A stretch of DNA of 64,000 bases from Denitromonas sp. (GCF_034676725.1 NZ_JAUCBR010000004.1:2618001-2682000); one strand, 5' to 3'; shown: positions 1 through 10,885, counted from the stretch's first letter. Notes: a model not told the origin generated them from the letters alone. Translations and numbers: made by a program.

Positions 1-3000
1 GAGGCCGCCGTGGGTGATGCCACCATCGACCGCGTCGTGCAGGCGCTGGAGCAGGGCGGTGACATCGACGATGCCCTCGAAGCCCCCGCAGCCGGCCTGG
101 CTGGCGGGGCAGGCGGCGAAGGCAACAGCTTCGTCCGGCTGCTTCGCATTACCGAGGGCGTGGATCCGCTGTCGTTCGAGTTCGGCACGGCCCAGCCCGC
201 GGTGCCCTTCGACTTCGACGGCGGCATTGGCGACGATACCGATGACGCTGTGCCGGAGGTGGTCGGTACGCTGTCGATCAGCGGCCCCGCCAATGTGATT
301 GAAGGCGAAAGCGCCACCTACACCGTCAGTGTCGACCGGGCGCCGACCAGCGACCTGATCGTCAATATCGTGACCGGCCACATCACCACCAGCGATGGCG
401 ACGTCAACCTGATCACCACCAGCGTGACCATTCCCGCAGGTGCCACCAGCGCGACCTTCACTGTCAGCACCATCGATGATGCCTATGCCGACAGCGGCGA
501 GCAGTTCAGCGTAGGCATCGCCGGGGCCTCGGGCGGCGGCTATGACCGCATCGTCGTCGGCGGCGGCCAGGCCATCACCACCATCCTTGATCAGACCGGC
601 AGCGATGACCCCCCGGGGGCGGAAGACACCGCGACGGTCAGCCTGAGCGGGCCGAGCACCGTCACCGAAGGCGGCGACGCCAGCTACACGGTGAGCGTCG
701 ATCATGCCCCCGCCGCCGATCTGACGTTGAACATCACGCTGACCCACATCGATACGGTCAGCGGCGACATCGTCAGCGTGCCTGCCACGGTGACCATCCC
801 CGCCGGCAGCACCAGCGCGGTGTTCAATGTCAGCACCTTCGACGACAACGTCCATGAAAGCGCCGAAAACTACAGCATCAGCATCGGCCTGCCCGCGACG
901 CCGGGCGGCGGCTTCGAAAACCTGGTGCTGGGTAGCAGCAGCGTTGTCACCACCACCATCGTCGACAACGACACGCCAAGCCTCAGCATCGACGATGTGA
1001 CGGTCAATGAAGCCGCTGGCACAGCCACCTTCACGGTCACGCTCAGCAACCCCAGCGCGGGCACGGTGACGGTCGACTACGGCAATGCCGACGGCACGGC
1101 CGTCGCCGGTGCGTCAGGCTCGGGCGACTACGACACGGTGGGCGGCACGCTGAGCTTCGCCCCCGGCGTGACCACCCAGACCATCACGGTCAATATCAAC
1201 AACGACACGATCTACGAGATCAGCGAACAGTTCGCCATCGACCTGAGCAACCCCACCGGCGGCGCCGTGATCGGCGACGGCCAGGGCATCGGCACCATCC
1301 GCGACGACGGCACCGGTGGCCCCCCGGGGACGGACAACGACATCCCCGCGGTGTCGATCAGCGGTCCGGTGCTGGTCAACGAAGCGGCCGGCACGCTCAC
1401 CTACACGGTGAGCCTGACCAACCCCAGCGACCACCCGGTGACGGTGGACGTGGCCACGGCCAACGGCACGGCACAGGCCGGCAGCGACTACACGGCGCTG
1501 AGCCAGTCGCTCACCTTCGCCCCTGGCGTGACCAGCCAGACGGTGACGGTCAATATCGTCAACGACAGCCCGGCGGTGTATGAAGGCGCCGAGAACTACA
1601 CGGTCGCCCTGAGCAACGTGGGCGGCGCCGTGATCGGCACCGGCAGCGTCACCACCACCATTGTGGACGACGGCACCGGCGGCCCGCCGGGAGGCGACGA
1701 CGACCGCCCGGTGATCAGCATCGTGGGCCCGGCCGAAGTGAACGAAGGTGCGGGCACCATCACCTACACCCTCAACCTGAGCAACCCGAGCACCGCCCCG
1801 GTGAGCGTGACGGTCGACACCATGGATGCCGGCGCCACGGCCGGGTCCGACTACAGCCCGATCGCCAGCCAGGTGGTCACCTTCGCCCCGGGCGCGACCA
1901 GCGCCACGGTGACGGTGAACATCGTCAATGACAGCGTGTTCGAAGGGGCCGAAGCCTACCAGGTCAACCTGAGCGCCCCGACCGGCGGCGCCAGCATCGG
2001 CACCGGCAGCGTCACCACCACCATCCGCGACGACGGCACCGGTGGCCCCCCGGGGACGGACGACGACACCCCGGTGATCAGCATCACCGGCCCGGCCGTG
2101 GTCAACGAAGCGGCCGGCACCGTCACCTACACGGTCAGCCTGTCCAACCCGAGCACCTCCGCGGTGACGGTCGGCTACGCCAGTGCCGACGGCACGGCGA
2201 TTGCCGGCGCCCCCGGCGCGGGCGACTACGACGCGGTGAGCGGCACGCTCACCTTCGCCCCCGGCGTGACCAGCCAGACCATCACGCTGACCATCAACAA
2301 CGACACCACCTACGAGCGCGCCGAAGACTACAGCCTGAGCCTGGCCGGCCCGGTCGGCGCCACCATCGGCACCGGCAACGTCACCACCGTCATCCGTGAC
2401 GACGGCACCGCCGGAGATCCGCCCACCACCGGCAACGACGACGACCGCCCGGCCTTCAGCATCAATGACGTGACCGTCAACGAAGGGGCCGGCACGGCCA
2501 CCTTCACCGTCACGCTGAGCAACCCCAGCGCGCTGAACACCACGGTCGACTTCGCCACCGCCGACGGCAGCGCCCTGAGCGGCGCCGACTACACCGGCAC
2601 CGGCGGCACGCTCAGCTTCGCCCCCGGCGTCACCAGCCAGACGGTCACCGTCGCGATCCTCAACGACGCGGTGTACGAAGGGTCCGAACAGTTCGTGGTC
2701 AACCTGAGCAACGCCACGGCCGACGCCACCATCGCCGACGCCCAGGGCGTGGGCACCATTGTGGACGACGGCACCGGTGGCCCCCCGGGATCGGACAACG
2801 ACATCCCGACCCTGTCGGTCAGCTCGCCGACGGTCACCGAAGGGACCGACCCGCACGCCGTGTTCACGGTCAGCCTGTCCAACCCCAGCGTGCAGGACGT
2901 GAGCGTCAGCCTCGCCCTGGCCGATGTGAGCGCCACCACCCCCGCCGACTACGGCGCGGGCCTGGAAGTGTTCGTCGGCGGCGCCTGGGTGGCGGCCACC

Positions 3001-6000
3001 AATGCCACCATCCCCGCCGGCAGCACCAGCGTGCAGGTGCGCACCCCGATCGCCAATGACGACCTGGCCGAAGGCAACGAAACCTTCACCCTGGCCGCCA
3101 CCGTCACCGGCGGCAGCACCACCAACCCCAGCGCCACGGGCACGGCCACCATCGTCGACAACGACACCCCGAGCTTCCGCATCGACGACGTGACGGTCAA
3201 TGAAGCGGCCGGCACGGCCACCTTCACGGTCACGCTCAGTAACCCCAGCGCCAGCACGGTGACGGTCGACTACGCCAGCGCCAACGGCACGGCGGTGGCC
3301 GGCGCACCGGGCGCGGGCGACTACGACACGGTGGGCGGCACGCTGAGCTTCGCCCCCGGCGTGACCACCCAGACCATCACGGTCAATATCAACAACGACA
3401 CGATCTACGAGATCAGCGAACAGTTCGCCATCGACCTGAGCAACCCCACCGGCGGCGCCGTGATCGGCGACGGCCAGGGCATCGGCACCATCCGCGACGA
3501 CGGCACCGGTGGCCCCCCGGGGACGGACAACGACATCCCCGCGGTGTCGATCAGCGGTCCGGTGCTGGTCAACGAAGCGGCCGGCACGCTCACCTACACG
3601 GTGAGCCTGACCAACCCCAGCGACCACCCGGTGACGGTGGACGTGGCCACGGCCAACGGCACGGCACAGGCCGGCAGCGACTACACGGCGCTGAGCCAGT
3701 CGCTCACCTTCGCCCCTGGCGTGACCAGCCAGACGGTGACGGTCAATATCGTCAACGACAGCCCGGCGGTGTATGAAGGCGCCGAGAACTACACGGTCGC
3801 CCTGAGCAACGTGGGCGGCGCCGTGATCGGCACCGGCAGCGTCACCACCACCATTGTGGACGACGGCACCGGCGGCCCGCCGGGAGGCGACGACGACCGC
3901 CCGGTGATCAGCATCGTGGGCCCGGCCGAAGTGAACGAAGGTGCGGGCACCATCACCTACACCCTCAACCTGAGCAACCCGAGCACCGCCCCGGTGAGCG
4001 TGACGGTTGACACCATGGATGCCGGCGCCACGGCCGGGTCCGACTACAGCCCGATCGCCAGCCAGGTGGTCACCTTCGCCCCGGGCGCGACCAGCGCCAC
4101 GGTGACGGTGAACATCGTCAATGACAGCGTGTTCGAAGGGGCCGAAGCCTACCAGGTCAACCTGAGCGCCCCGACCGGCGGCGCCAGCATCGGCACCGGC
4201 AGCGTCACCACCACCATCCGCGACGACGGCACCGGTGGCCCCCCGGGGACGGACGACGACACCCCGGTGATCAGCATCACCGGCCCGGCCGTGGTCAACG
4301 AAGCGGCCGGCACCGTCACCTACACGGTCAGCCTGTCCAACCCGAGCACCTCCGCGGTGACGGTCGGCTACGCCAGTGCCGACGGCACGGCGATTGCCGG
4401 CGCCCCCGGCGCGGGCGACTACGACGCGGTGAGCGGCACGCTCACCTTCGCCCCCGGCGTGACCAGCCAGACCATCACGCTGACCATCAACAACGACACC
4501 ACCTACGAGCGCGCCGAAGACTACAGCCTGAGCCTGGCCGGCCCGGTCGGCGCCACCATTGGCACCGGCAACGTCACCACCGTCATCCGTGACGACGGCA
4601 CCGCCGGAGATCCGCCCACCACCGGCAACGACGACGACCGCCCGGCCTTCAGCATCAATGACGTGACCGTCAACGAAGGGGCCGGCACGGCCACCTTCAC
4701 CGTCACGCTGAGCAACCCCAGCGCGCTGAACACCACGGTCGACTTCGCCACCGCCGACGGCAGCGCCCTGAGCGGCGCCGACTACACCGGCACCGGCGGC
4801 ACGCTCAGCTTCGCCCCCGGCGTCACCAGCCAGACGGTCACCGTCGCGATCCTCAACGACGCGGTGTACGAAGGGTCCGAACAGTTCGTGGTCAACCTGA
4901 GCAACGCCACGGCCGACGCCACCATCGCCGACGCCCAGGGCGTGGGCACCATTGTGGACGACGGCACCGGTGGCCCCCCGGGATCGGACAACGACATCCC
5001 GACCCTGTCGGTCAGCTCGCCGACGGTCACCGAAGGGACCGACCCGCACGCCGTGTTCACGGTCAGCCTGTCCAACCCCAGCGTGCAGGACGTGAGCGTC
5101 AGCCTCGCCCTGGCCGATGTGAGCGCCACCACCCCCGCCGACTACGGCGCGGGCCTGGAAGTGTTCGTCGGCGGCGCCTGGGTGGCGGCCACCAATGCCA
5201 CCATCCCCGCCGGCAGCACCAGCGTGCAGGTGCGCACCCCGATCGCCAATGACGACCTGGCCGAAGGCAACGAAACCTTCACCCTGGCCGCCACCGTCAC
5301 CGGCGGCAGCACCACCAACCCCAGCGCCACGGGCACGGCCACCATCGTCGACAACGACACCCCGAGCTTCCGCATCGACGACGTGACGGTCAATGAAGCG
5401 GCCGGCACGGCCACCTTCACGGTCACGCTCAGTAACCCCAGCGCCAGCACGGTGACGGTCGACTACGCCAGCGCCAACGGCACGGCGGTGGCCGGCGCAC
5501 CGGGCGCGGGCGACTACGACACGGTGGGCGGCACGCTGAGCTTCGCCCCCGGCGTGACCACCCAGACCATCACGGTCAATATCAACAACGACACGATCTA
5601 CGAGATCAGCGAACAGTTCGCCATCGACCTGAGCAACCCCACCGGCGGCGCCGTGATCGGCGACGGCCAGGGCATCGGCACCATCCGCGACGACGGCACC
5701 GGTGGCCCCCCGGGGACGGACAACGACATCCCCGCGGTGTCGATCAGCGGTCCGGTGCTGGTCAACGAAGCGGCCGGCACGCTCACCTACACGGTGAGCC
5801 TGACCAACCCCAGCGACCACCCGGTGACGGTGGACGTGGCCACGGCCAACGGCACGGCACAGGCCGGCAGCGACTACACGGCGCTGAGCCAGTCGCTCAC
5901 CTTCGCCCCTGGCGTGACCAGCCAGACGGTGACGGTCAATATCGTCAACGACAGCCCGGCGGTGTATGAAGGCGCCGAGAACTACACGGTCGCCCTGAGC

Positions 6001-9000
6001 AACGTGGGCGGCGCCGTGATCGGCACCGGCAGCGTCACCACCACCATTGTGGACGACGGCACCGGCGGGCCGGGAGGCGACGACGACCGCCCGGTGATCA
6101 GCATCGTGGGTCCGGCCGAAGTGAACGAAGGTGCGGGCACCATCACCTACACCCTCAACCTGAGCAACCCGAGCACCAATGCGGTGAGCGTGACGGTCGA
6201 CACCGCCGACGCGGGCGCCACGGCCGGGTCCGACTACAGCCCGATCGCCAGCCAGGTGGTCACCTTCGCCCCGGGCGCGACCAGCGCCACGGTGACGGTG
6301 AACATCGTCAATGACAGCGTGTTCGAAGGGGCCGAAGCCTACCAGGTCAACCTGAGCGCCCCGACCGGCGGCGCCAGCATCGGCACCGGCAGCGTCACCA
6401 CCACCATCCGCGACGACGGCACCGGTGGCCCCCCGGGGACGGACGACGACACCCCGGTGATCAGCATCACCGGCCCGGCCGTGGTCAACGAAGCGGCCGG
6501 CACCGTCACCTACACGGTCAGCCTGTCCAACCCGAGCACCTCCGCGGTGACGGTCGGCTACGCCAGTGCCGACGGCACGGCGATTGCCGGCGCCCCCGGC
6601 GCGGGCGACTACGACGCGGTGAGCGGCACGCTCACCTTCGCCCCCGGCGTGACCAGCCAGACCATCACGCTGACCATCAACAACGACACCACCTACGAGC
6701 GCGCCGAAGACTACAGCCTGAGCCTGGCCGGCCCGGTCGGCGCCACCATCGGCACCGGCAACGTCACCACCGTCATCCGTGACGACGGCACCGCCGGAGA
6801 TCCGCCCACCACCGGCAACGACGACGACCGCCCGGCCTTCAGCATCAATGACGTGACCGTCAACGAAGGGGCCGGCACGGCCACCTTCACCGTCACGCTG
6901 AGCAACCCCAGCGCGCTGAACACCACGGTCGACTTCGCCACCGCCGACGGCAGCGCCCTGAGCGGCGCCGACTACACCGGCACCGGCGGCACGCTCAGCT
7001 TCGCCCCCGGCGTCACCAGCCAGACGGTCACCGTCGCGATCCTCAACGACGCGGTGTACGAAGGGTCCGAACAGTTCGTGGTCAACCTGAGCAACGCCAC
7101 GGCCGACGCCACCATCGCCGACGCCCAGGGCGTGGGCACCATCGTGGACGACGGCACCGGTGGCCCCCCGGGATCGGACAACGACATCCCGACCCTGTCG
7201 GTCAGCTCGCCGACGGTCACCGAAGGGACCGACCCGCACGCCGTGTTCACGGTCAGCCTGTCCAACCCCAGCGTGCAGGACGTGAGCGTCAGCCTCGCCC
7301 TGGCCGATGTGAGCGCCACCACCCCCGCCGACTACGGCGCGGGCCTGGAAGTGTTCGTCGGCGGCGCCTGGGTGGCGGCCACCAATGCCACCATCCCCGC
7401 CGGCAGCACCAGCGTGCAGGTGCGCACCCCGATCGCCAATGACGACCTGGCCGAAGGCAACGAAACCTTCACCCTGGCCGCCACCGTCACCGGCGGCAGC
7501 ACCACCAACCCCAGCGCCACGGGCACGGCCACCATCGTCGACAACGACACCCCGAGCTTCCGCATCGACGACGTGACGGTCAATGAAGCGGCCGGCACGG
7601 CCACCTTCACGGTCACGCTCAGTAACCCCAGCGCCAGCACGGTGACGGTCGACTACGCCAGCGCCAACGGCACGGCGGTGGCCGGCGCACCGGGCGCGGG
7701 CGACTACGACACGGTGGGCGGCACGCTGAGCTTCGCCCCCGGCGTGACCACCCAGACCATCACGGTCAATATCAACAACGACACGATCTACGAGATCAGC
7801 GAACAGTTCGCCATCGACCTGAGCAACCCCACCGGCGGCGCCGTGATCGGCGACGGCCAGGGCATCGGCACCATCCGCGACGACGGCACCGGTGGCCCCC
7901 CGGGGACGGACAACGACATCCCCGCGGTGTCGATCAGCGGTCCGGTGCTGGTCAACGAAGCGGCCGGCACGCTCACCTACACGGTGAGCCTGACCAACCC
8001 CAGCGACCACCCGGTGACGGTGGACGTGGCCACGGCCAACGGCACGGCACAGGCCGGCAGCGACTACACGGCGCTGAGCCAGTCGCTCACCTTCGCCCCT
8101 GGCGTGACCAGCCAGACGGTGACGGTCAATATCGTCAACGACAGCCCGGCGGTGTATGAAGGCGCCGAGAACTACACGGTCGCCCTGAGCAACGTGGGCG
8201 GCGCCGTGATCGGCACCGGCAGCGTCACCACCACCATTGTGGACGACGGCACCGGCGGGCCTCCGGGAGGCGACGACGACCGCCCGACCCTGTCGATCGA
8301 CAATACGTCGGTGGACGAGGGCGGCTATGCGATCTTTACGGCTGCGCTGAGCAATGCCAGCGTGACGCCCGTGACCTTCACGACGGCGCTGGCCAGCGGT
8401 ACCGCCGTGCTGGGAACGGATACGAGCGCGGCAAGCACCCTCCAGTACTTCAATGGTTCGAGCTGGGTGTCGGCGAGCGGTGGGGTCACCATCCCGGCCG
8501 GCAGCACCACCGTGCAATTGCGCCTGCAAACAACGAACGACATGCGCGATGAGCCCGACGAAGACTTTACCCTGACCGGTACCGTCACCAGCGGTAATAC
8601 GCGAAACCTGACGGCGCAGGGCACGGCAACGATTCTGGACAACGACACGACGCCGACCGTGGGGTCGGCGGCGGCCGCGGTGTCCGAGGAAGGACTGGCC
8701 GGCGGCAACCCCGACACGGCAGGCGTTTCGGACACGACCAACTCGCCGATCTTCTCTGGCGTGATGCCGGTGGCGGACGTCGACGGCAACGCGCTGACCG
8801 TCACGCTGACGGCGCCGACCACCAGTCTGAGTTCGAACGGTGTTGCTGTCACCTGGACCGGTGGCGGTACGCAGACGCTGATCGGTTCGGCGGGGGGCAG
8901 CGAGGTCATCCGTGTCCAGATCAACAACACCGGGGCCTATACGGTCACCTTGAGCCAGCCGCTGGATCATCCGATGGCCAACGCCGAGGATGTGCTGAAC

Positions 9001-10476
9001 CTCAATGTCGGGGTGACGGCGAGCGATGGTGTGCAGTCGGGCTCGGGCGTGCTGACCATTCAGGTCGAAGACGATTCACCCACAACTGTGACCACCGTGG
9101 CCAAGGTGCAGGTGCCGGTAGACCAGATCGTCATCCAGAACCTTCAGGCTGGCTGGAGGAACGCGGTGTTCGATAACTACTCAAGTCAGTACACCCGCTT
9201 GCAGAACACCGACAGTGACGCGCTAGTGGACAAGGTGTCGTGGGGGCGTCCGGCCTCGGGCAGCGGCCAGTCGGGCTACACGCTGGTGGACAACACCGCC
9301 TTTACCAGCGCGACCGGCACCGAAGTCCAGGCCGGCCAGAGCATCAAACTGGCGGATTTCCAGCACTTGAACTGGCCGATCTATTCCGGCTACGCCACTC
9401 TGGACCAGGTGACCCTGACCCTCAGCCTGGATGTGGTGATCAACGGGGTGAGCAACACCATTAGCTTTGACGTGCTGGTCGATCACAACGAGACGCCCAA
9501 CAGCGGAGCGGATCCGCGTGACATCATCTCGCTGCCCTCGCAGACGGTGACCGTGACCATCGGCAACCAGGACTACGACATCCAGTTGGACGGCTTCCGC
9601 GATGGCAGCGGCAACATCGTCAACACCATCTACACCAACGAGAACGCGACCAACGACTTCGAGATCATGGGCAGCATCCAGTCCACCGATCCGGTTCCGA
9701 GTGTCAGCGGCAACGTGTTCGGGGATGCCGGCGCTGATGGTTCGGTCGCCGGGGTGGTGTGGGGCAGTACCACCAGCGCCTACGGCACGCTGACGGCCAA
9801 CGCCGACGGCAGCTACGCCTTCGTGGTCGATCGTGCCGTGAAGGACGGTCTGAGCGCTGGTGAGTCGCTGAGCGAGACCTTCAGTTACACCATCACCGAT
9901 AAGGACGGCGACACTACCACTGGTTCGCTAACCATCCAGATCGGCGGCTACCAGAATATCGACGGCACCGCCGGTGCAGATACGCTGGTGGGCACGGCGG
10001 CCGATGAGTACCTCTCCGGCTACGCGGGCAACGACGACATCAGCGGCGGCGCCGGAGATGACGTGCTGGTCGGCGGGCAGGGGGACGACCTGCTGGCCGG
10101 TGGGCTGGGCGCCGACGTGTTCCGCTGGGAACTGGGCGACGCCGGCACTGCCGGCAACCCGGCCCGCGATACGGTGATCGGCTTCGACACCACCGCGAAC
10201 AGCGACAGCCTCGACCTGCGCGACTTGCTGGTCGGCGAATCGCAAGGGGTCGACCAGTTGGGCAACCTCGAGAGCTACCTGCACTTCGAGGTCTCCGGCA
10301 GCAATACGGTGGTCCATGTGAGCAGTACCGGCGGCTTCGCCGGAGGTTACAATCCGTCCGCGACGGATCAGAGCATCACCCTCAACGGGGTGGACCTGAG
10401 TCTTGGTGGTACGCTGGGCTCCGACCAGCAGGTCATCCAGGATCTGTTGTCGAAGGGCAAGCTGATCACCGACTGA
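1..10476 (+). CDS. LapA-type giant RTX adhesin with Calx-beta repeats (5' partial)
   Basis: Cell-surface biofilm adhesin secreted by a type I system and held in the outer membrane by its N-terminal plug. The frame is open to the left edge, so the GTG at 10 is probably not the true start. Numbering from that GTG, residues 26-29 read PAAG, the di-alanine LapG-type cleavage site, followed by a Gly-rich stretch and the FVRLLRI retention-module segment. Calx-beta domains then run to about residue 2880, mostly as long near-identical tandem units. A T1SS-143-like domain (about 2885-3025), a VCBS-like domain (about 3220-3315), RTX nonapeptides (about 3346-3372, GGAGDDVLVGGQGDD) and a type I secretion C-terminus complete it. 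lapG and lapD homologues nearby support a c-di-GMP-controlled release mechanism. The domain calls are read from sequence; the mechanism is inferred from the Pseudomonas Lap system. Confidence 0.9.
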   Translation, partial: EAAVGDATIDRVVQALEQGGDIDDALEAPAAGLAGGAGGEGNSFVRLLRITEGVDPLSFEFGTAQPAVPFDFDGGIGDDTDDAVPEVVGTLSISGPANVIEGESATYTVSVDRAPTSDLIVNIVTGHITTSDGDVNLITTSVTIPAGATSATFTVSTIDDAYADSGEQFSVGIAGASGGGYDRIVVGGGQAITTILDQTGSDDPPGAEDTATVSLSGPSTVTEGGDASYTVSVDHAPAADLTLNITLTHIDTVSGDIVSVPATVTIPAGSTSAVFNVSTFDDNVHESAENYSISIGLPATPGGGFENLVLGSSSVVTTTIVDNDTPSLSIDDVTVNEAAGTATFTVTLSNPSAGTVTVDYGNADGTAVAGASGSGDYDTVGGTLSFAPGVTTQTITVNINNDTIYEISEQFAIDLSNPTGGAVIGDGQGIGTIRDDGTGGPPGTDNDIPAVSISGPVLVNEAAGTLTYTVSLTNPSDHPVTVDVATANGTAQAGSDYTALSQSLTFAPGVTSQTVTVNIVNDSPAVYEGAENYTVALSNVGGAVIGTGSVTTTIVDDGTGGPPGGDDDRPVISIVGPAEVNEGAGTITYTLNLSNPSTAPVSVTVDTMDAGATAGSDYSPIASQVVTFAPGATSATVTVNIVNDSVFEGAEAYQVNLSAPTGGASIGTGSVTTTIRDDGTGGPPGTDDDTPVISITGPAVVNEAAGTVTYTVSLSNPSTSAVTVGYASADGTAIAGAPGAGDYDAVSGTLTFAPGVTSQTITLTINNDTTYERAEDYSLSLAGPVGATIGTGNVTTVIRDDGTAGDPPTTGNDDDRPAFSINDVTVNEGAGTATFTVTLSNPSALNTTVDFATADGSALSGADYTGTGGTLSFAPGVTSQTVTVAILNDAVYEGSEQFVVNLSNATADATIADAQGVGTIVDDGTGGPPGSDNDIPTLSVSSPTVTEGTDPHAVFTVSLSNPSVQDVSVSLALADVSATTPADYGAGLEVFVGGAWVAATNATIPAGSTSVQVRTPIANDDLAEGNETFTLAATVTGGSTTNPSATGTATIVDNDTPSFRIDDVTVNEAAGTATFTVTLSNPSASTVTVDYASANGTAVAGAPGAGDYDTVGGTLSFAPGVTTQTITVNINNDTIYEISEQFAIDLSNPTGGAVIGDGQGIGTIRDDGTGGPPGTDNDIPAVSISGPVLVNEAAGTLTYTVSLTNPSDHPVTVDVATANGTAQAGSDYTALSQSLTFAPGVTSQTVTVNIVNDSPAVYEGAENYTVALSNVGGAVIGTGSVTTTIVDDGTGGPPGGDDDRPVISIVGPAEVNEGAGTITYTLNLSNPSTAPVSVTVDTMDAGATAGSDYSPIASQVVTFAPGATSATVTVNIVNDSVFEGAEAYQVNLSAPTGGASIGTGSVTTTIRDDGTGGPPGTDDDTPVISITGPAVVNEAAGTVTYTVSLSNPSTSAVTVGYASADGTAIAGAPGAGDYDAVSGTLTFAPGVTSQTITLTINNDTTYERAEDYSLSLAGPVGATIGTGNVTTVIRDDGTAGDPPTTGNDDDRPAFSINDVTVNEGAGTATFTVTLSNPSALNTTVDFATADGSALSGADYTGTGGTLSFAPGVTSQTVTVAILNDAVYEGSEQFVVNLSNATADATIADAQGVGTIVDDGTGGPPGSDNDIPTLSVSSPTVTEGTDPHAVFTVSLSNPSVQDVSVSLALADVSATTPADYGAGLEVFVGGAWVAATNATIPAGSTSVQVRTPIANDDLAEGNETFTLAATVTGGSTTNPSATGTATIVDNDTPSFRIDDVTVNEAAGTATFTVTLSNPSASTVTVDYASANGTAVAGAPGAGDYDTVGGTLSFAPGVTTQTITVNINNDTIYEISEQFAIDLSNPTGGAVIGDGQGIGTIRDDGTGGPPGTDNDIPAVSISGPVLVNEAAGTLTYTVSLTNPSDHPVTVDVATANGTAQAGSDYTALSQSLTFAPGVTSQTVTVNIVNDSPAVYEGAENYTVALSNVGGAVIGTGSVTTTIVDDGTGGPGGDDDRPVISIVGPAEVNEGAGTITYTLNLSNPSTNAVSVTVDTADAGATAGSDYSPIASQVVTFAPGATSATVTVNIVNDSVFEGAEAYQVNLSAPTGGASIGTGSVTTTIRDDGTGGPPGTDDDTPVISITGPAVVNEAAGTVTYTVSLSNPSTSAVTVGYASADGTAIAGAPGAGDYDAVSGTLTFAPGVTSQTITLTINNDTTYERAEDYSLSLAGPVGATIGTGNVTTVIRDDGTAGDPPTTGNDDDRPAFSINDVTVNEGAGTATFTVTLSNPSALNTTVDFATADGSALSGADYTGTGGTLSFAPGVTSQTVTVAILNDAVYEGSEQFVVNLSNATADATIADAQGVGTIVDDGTGGPPGSDNDIPTLSVSSPTVTEGTDPHAVFTVSLSNPSVQDVSVSLALADVSATTPADYGAGLEVFVGGAWVAATNATIPAGSTSVQVRTPIANDDLAEGNETFTLAATVTGGSTTNPSATGTATIVDNDTPSFRIDDVTVNEAAGTATFTVTLSNPSASTVTVDYASANGTAVAGAPGAGDYDTVGGTLSFAPGVTTQTITVNINNDTIYEISEQFAIDLSNPTGGAVIGDGQGIGTIRDDGTGGPPGTDNDIPAVSISGPVLVNEAAGTLTYTVSLTNPSDHPVTVDVATANGTAQAGSDYTALSQSLTFAPGVTSQTVTVNIVNDSPAVYEGAENYTVALSNVGGAVIGTGSVTTTIVDDGTGGPPGGDDDRPTLSIDNTSVDEGGYAIFTAALSNASVTPVTFTTALASGTAVLGTDTSAASTLQYFNGSSWVSASGGVTIPAGSTTVQLRLQTTNDMRDEPDEDFTLTGTVTSGNTRNLTAQGTATILDNDTTPTVGSAAAAVSEEGLAGGNPDTAGVSDTTNSPIFSGVMPVADVDGNALTVTLTAPTTSLSSNGVAVTWTGGGTQTLIGSAGGSEVIRVQINNTGAYTVTLSQPLDHPMANAEDVLNLNVGVTASDGVQSGSGVLTIQVEDDSPTTVTTVAKVQVPVDQIVIQNLQAGWRNAVFDNYSSQYTRLQNTDSDALVDKVSWGRPASGSGQSGYTLVDNTAFTSATGTEVQAGQSIKLADFQHLNWPIYSGYATLDQVTLTLSLDVVINGVSNTISFDVLVDHNETPNSGADPRDIISLPSQTVTVTIGNQDYDIQLDGFRDGSGNIVNTIYTNENATNDFEIMGSIQSTDPVPSVSGNVFGDAGADGSVAGVVWGSTTSAYGTLTANADGSYAFVVDRAVKDGLSAGESLSETFSYTITDKDGDTTTGSLTIQIGGYQNIDGTAGADTLVGTAADEYLSGYAGNDDISGGAGDDVLVGGQGDDLLAGGLGADVFRWELGDAGTAGNPARDTVIGFDTTANSDSLDLRDLLVGESQGVDQLGNLESYLHFEVSGSNTVVHVSSTGGFAGGYNPSATDQSITLNGVDLSLGGTLGSDQQVIQDLLSKGKLITD
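1117..8286 (+). repeat. Tandem array of 2.19-kb near-identical units inside the adhesin gene
   Basis: Three units (about 1117-3309, 3310-5502, 5503-7692) plus a partial fourth (7693-8286) are nearly identical in DNA. Periods are 2193, 2193 and 2190 bp. Each unit encodes about 731 residues, or six diverged Calx-beta domains of roughly 120 residues. Unit 3 has lost one proline codon near 6067 and differs near 6177-6210 (NAVSV against APVSV). Such high identity over 2 kb points to recent amplification or gene conversion. Confidence 0.93.
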
Positions 10477-10524
10477 TCTGGGCGGCCCGGTGCCTGCCGG
10501 GCTGCCGACACCAAGGAGCCAAGC

Positions 10525-10845
10525 ATGGTCTTTGTGAAACGGGATGCGCAGGGGCAGATCGCGTCGGTGAGTCTCGAAGCCGACGGTGAGCATGTCGAAG
10601 CGGCGACGGCGGGTGATCCGGCCGTGGCCGGCTTTGCCCGCACGGTGATGGGCGAGGATCCGCTTGCGGACTCCGACCTGCGTCTGGTGCGGGTGCTTGA
10701 AGACGTGATCGATCTGCTGATTCACCGCGATGTGATCCGCTTTACCGATCTGCCGCAGGCCGCCCAGGCCAAGCTGATGGAGCGGCGCTCGATGCGTGAG
10801 TCGCGCGGGGCGCTGGATCTGCTCGGCGGCGACGACTTCGTCTGA
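10525..10845 (+). CDS. Small conserved protein downstream of the adhesin
   Basis: 106-residue acidic soluble protein without signal peptide or membrane segment. It starts 48 bp after the adhesin stop with a good AGGAG ribosome-binding site, so it is probably cotranscribed. The C-terminal half (LVRVLEDVIDLLIHRDVIRF, then TDLPQAAQAKLMERR) matches my memory of a small proteobacterial family often labelled 'tryptophan synthase subunit beta-like protein'. That label probably has no functional meaning. The family is frequently seen near large RTX adhesins, but no biochemical role can be read from the sequence. Confidence 0.8.
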   Translation: MVFVKRDAQGQIASVSLEADGEHVEAATAGDPAVAGFARTVMGEDPLADSDLRLVRVLEDVIDLLIHRDVIRFTDLPQAAQAKLMERRSMRESRGALDLLGGDDFV

Positions 10846-10865
10846 CGGCGCCGTCGGCCGACACA

Positions 10866-10885
10866 AAAAGACCTCGCCGCGCAGA
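10866..10885. terminator. Left arm of a split bidirectional terminator
   Basis: A 20-bp arm that is the exact reverse complement of 12491-12510. The arm starts with an A-tract and its partner ends in a T-tract, as expected for a terminator serving the adhesin operon (+) and the convergent lapD (-). The two arms are now separated by an insertion sequence. Removing 10888-12488 would restore a 20-bp stem with a TTGG loop. An alternative reading is that the arms are the outer part of the IS inverted repeats. Confidence 0.6.

Noticed and set aside
1114..8970. Very long minus-strand ORF opposite the adhesin gene
   Set aside because: It is the antisense shadow of the repetitive, GC-rich adhesin; the product is low-complexity (GRVVVAS-like repeats) with no domain.
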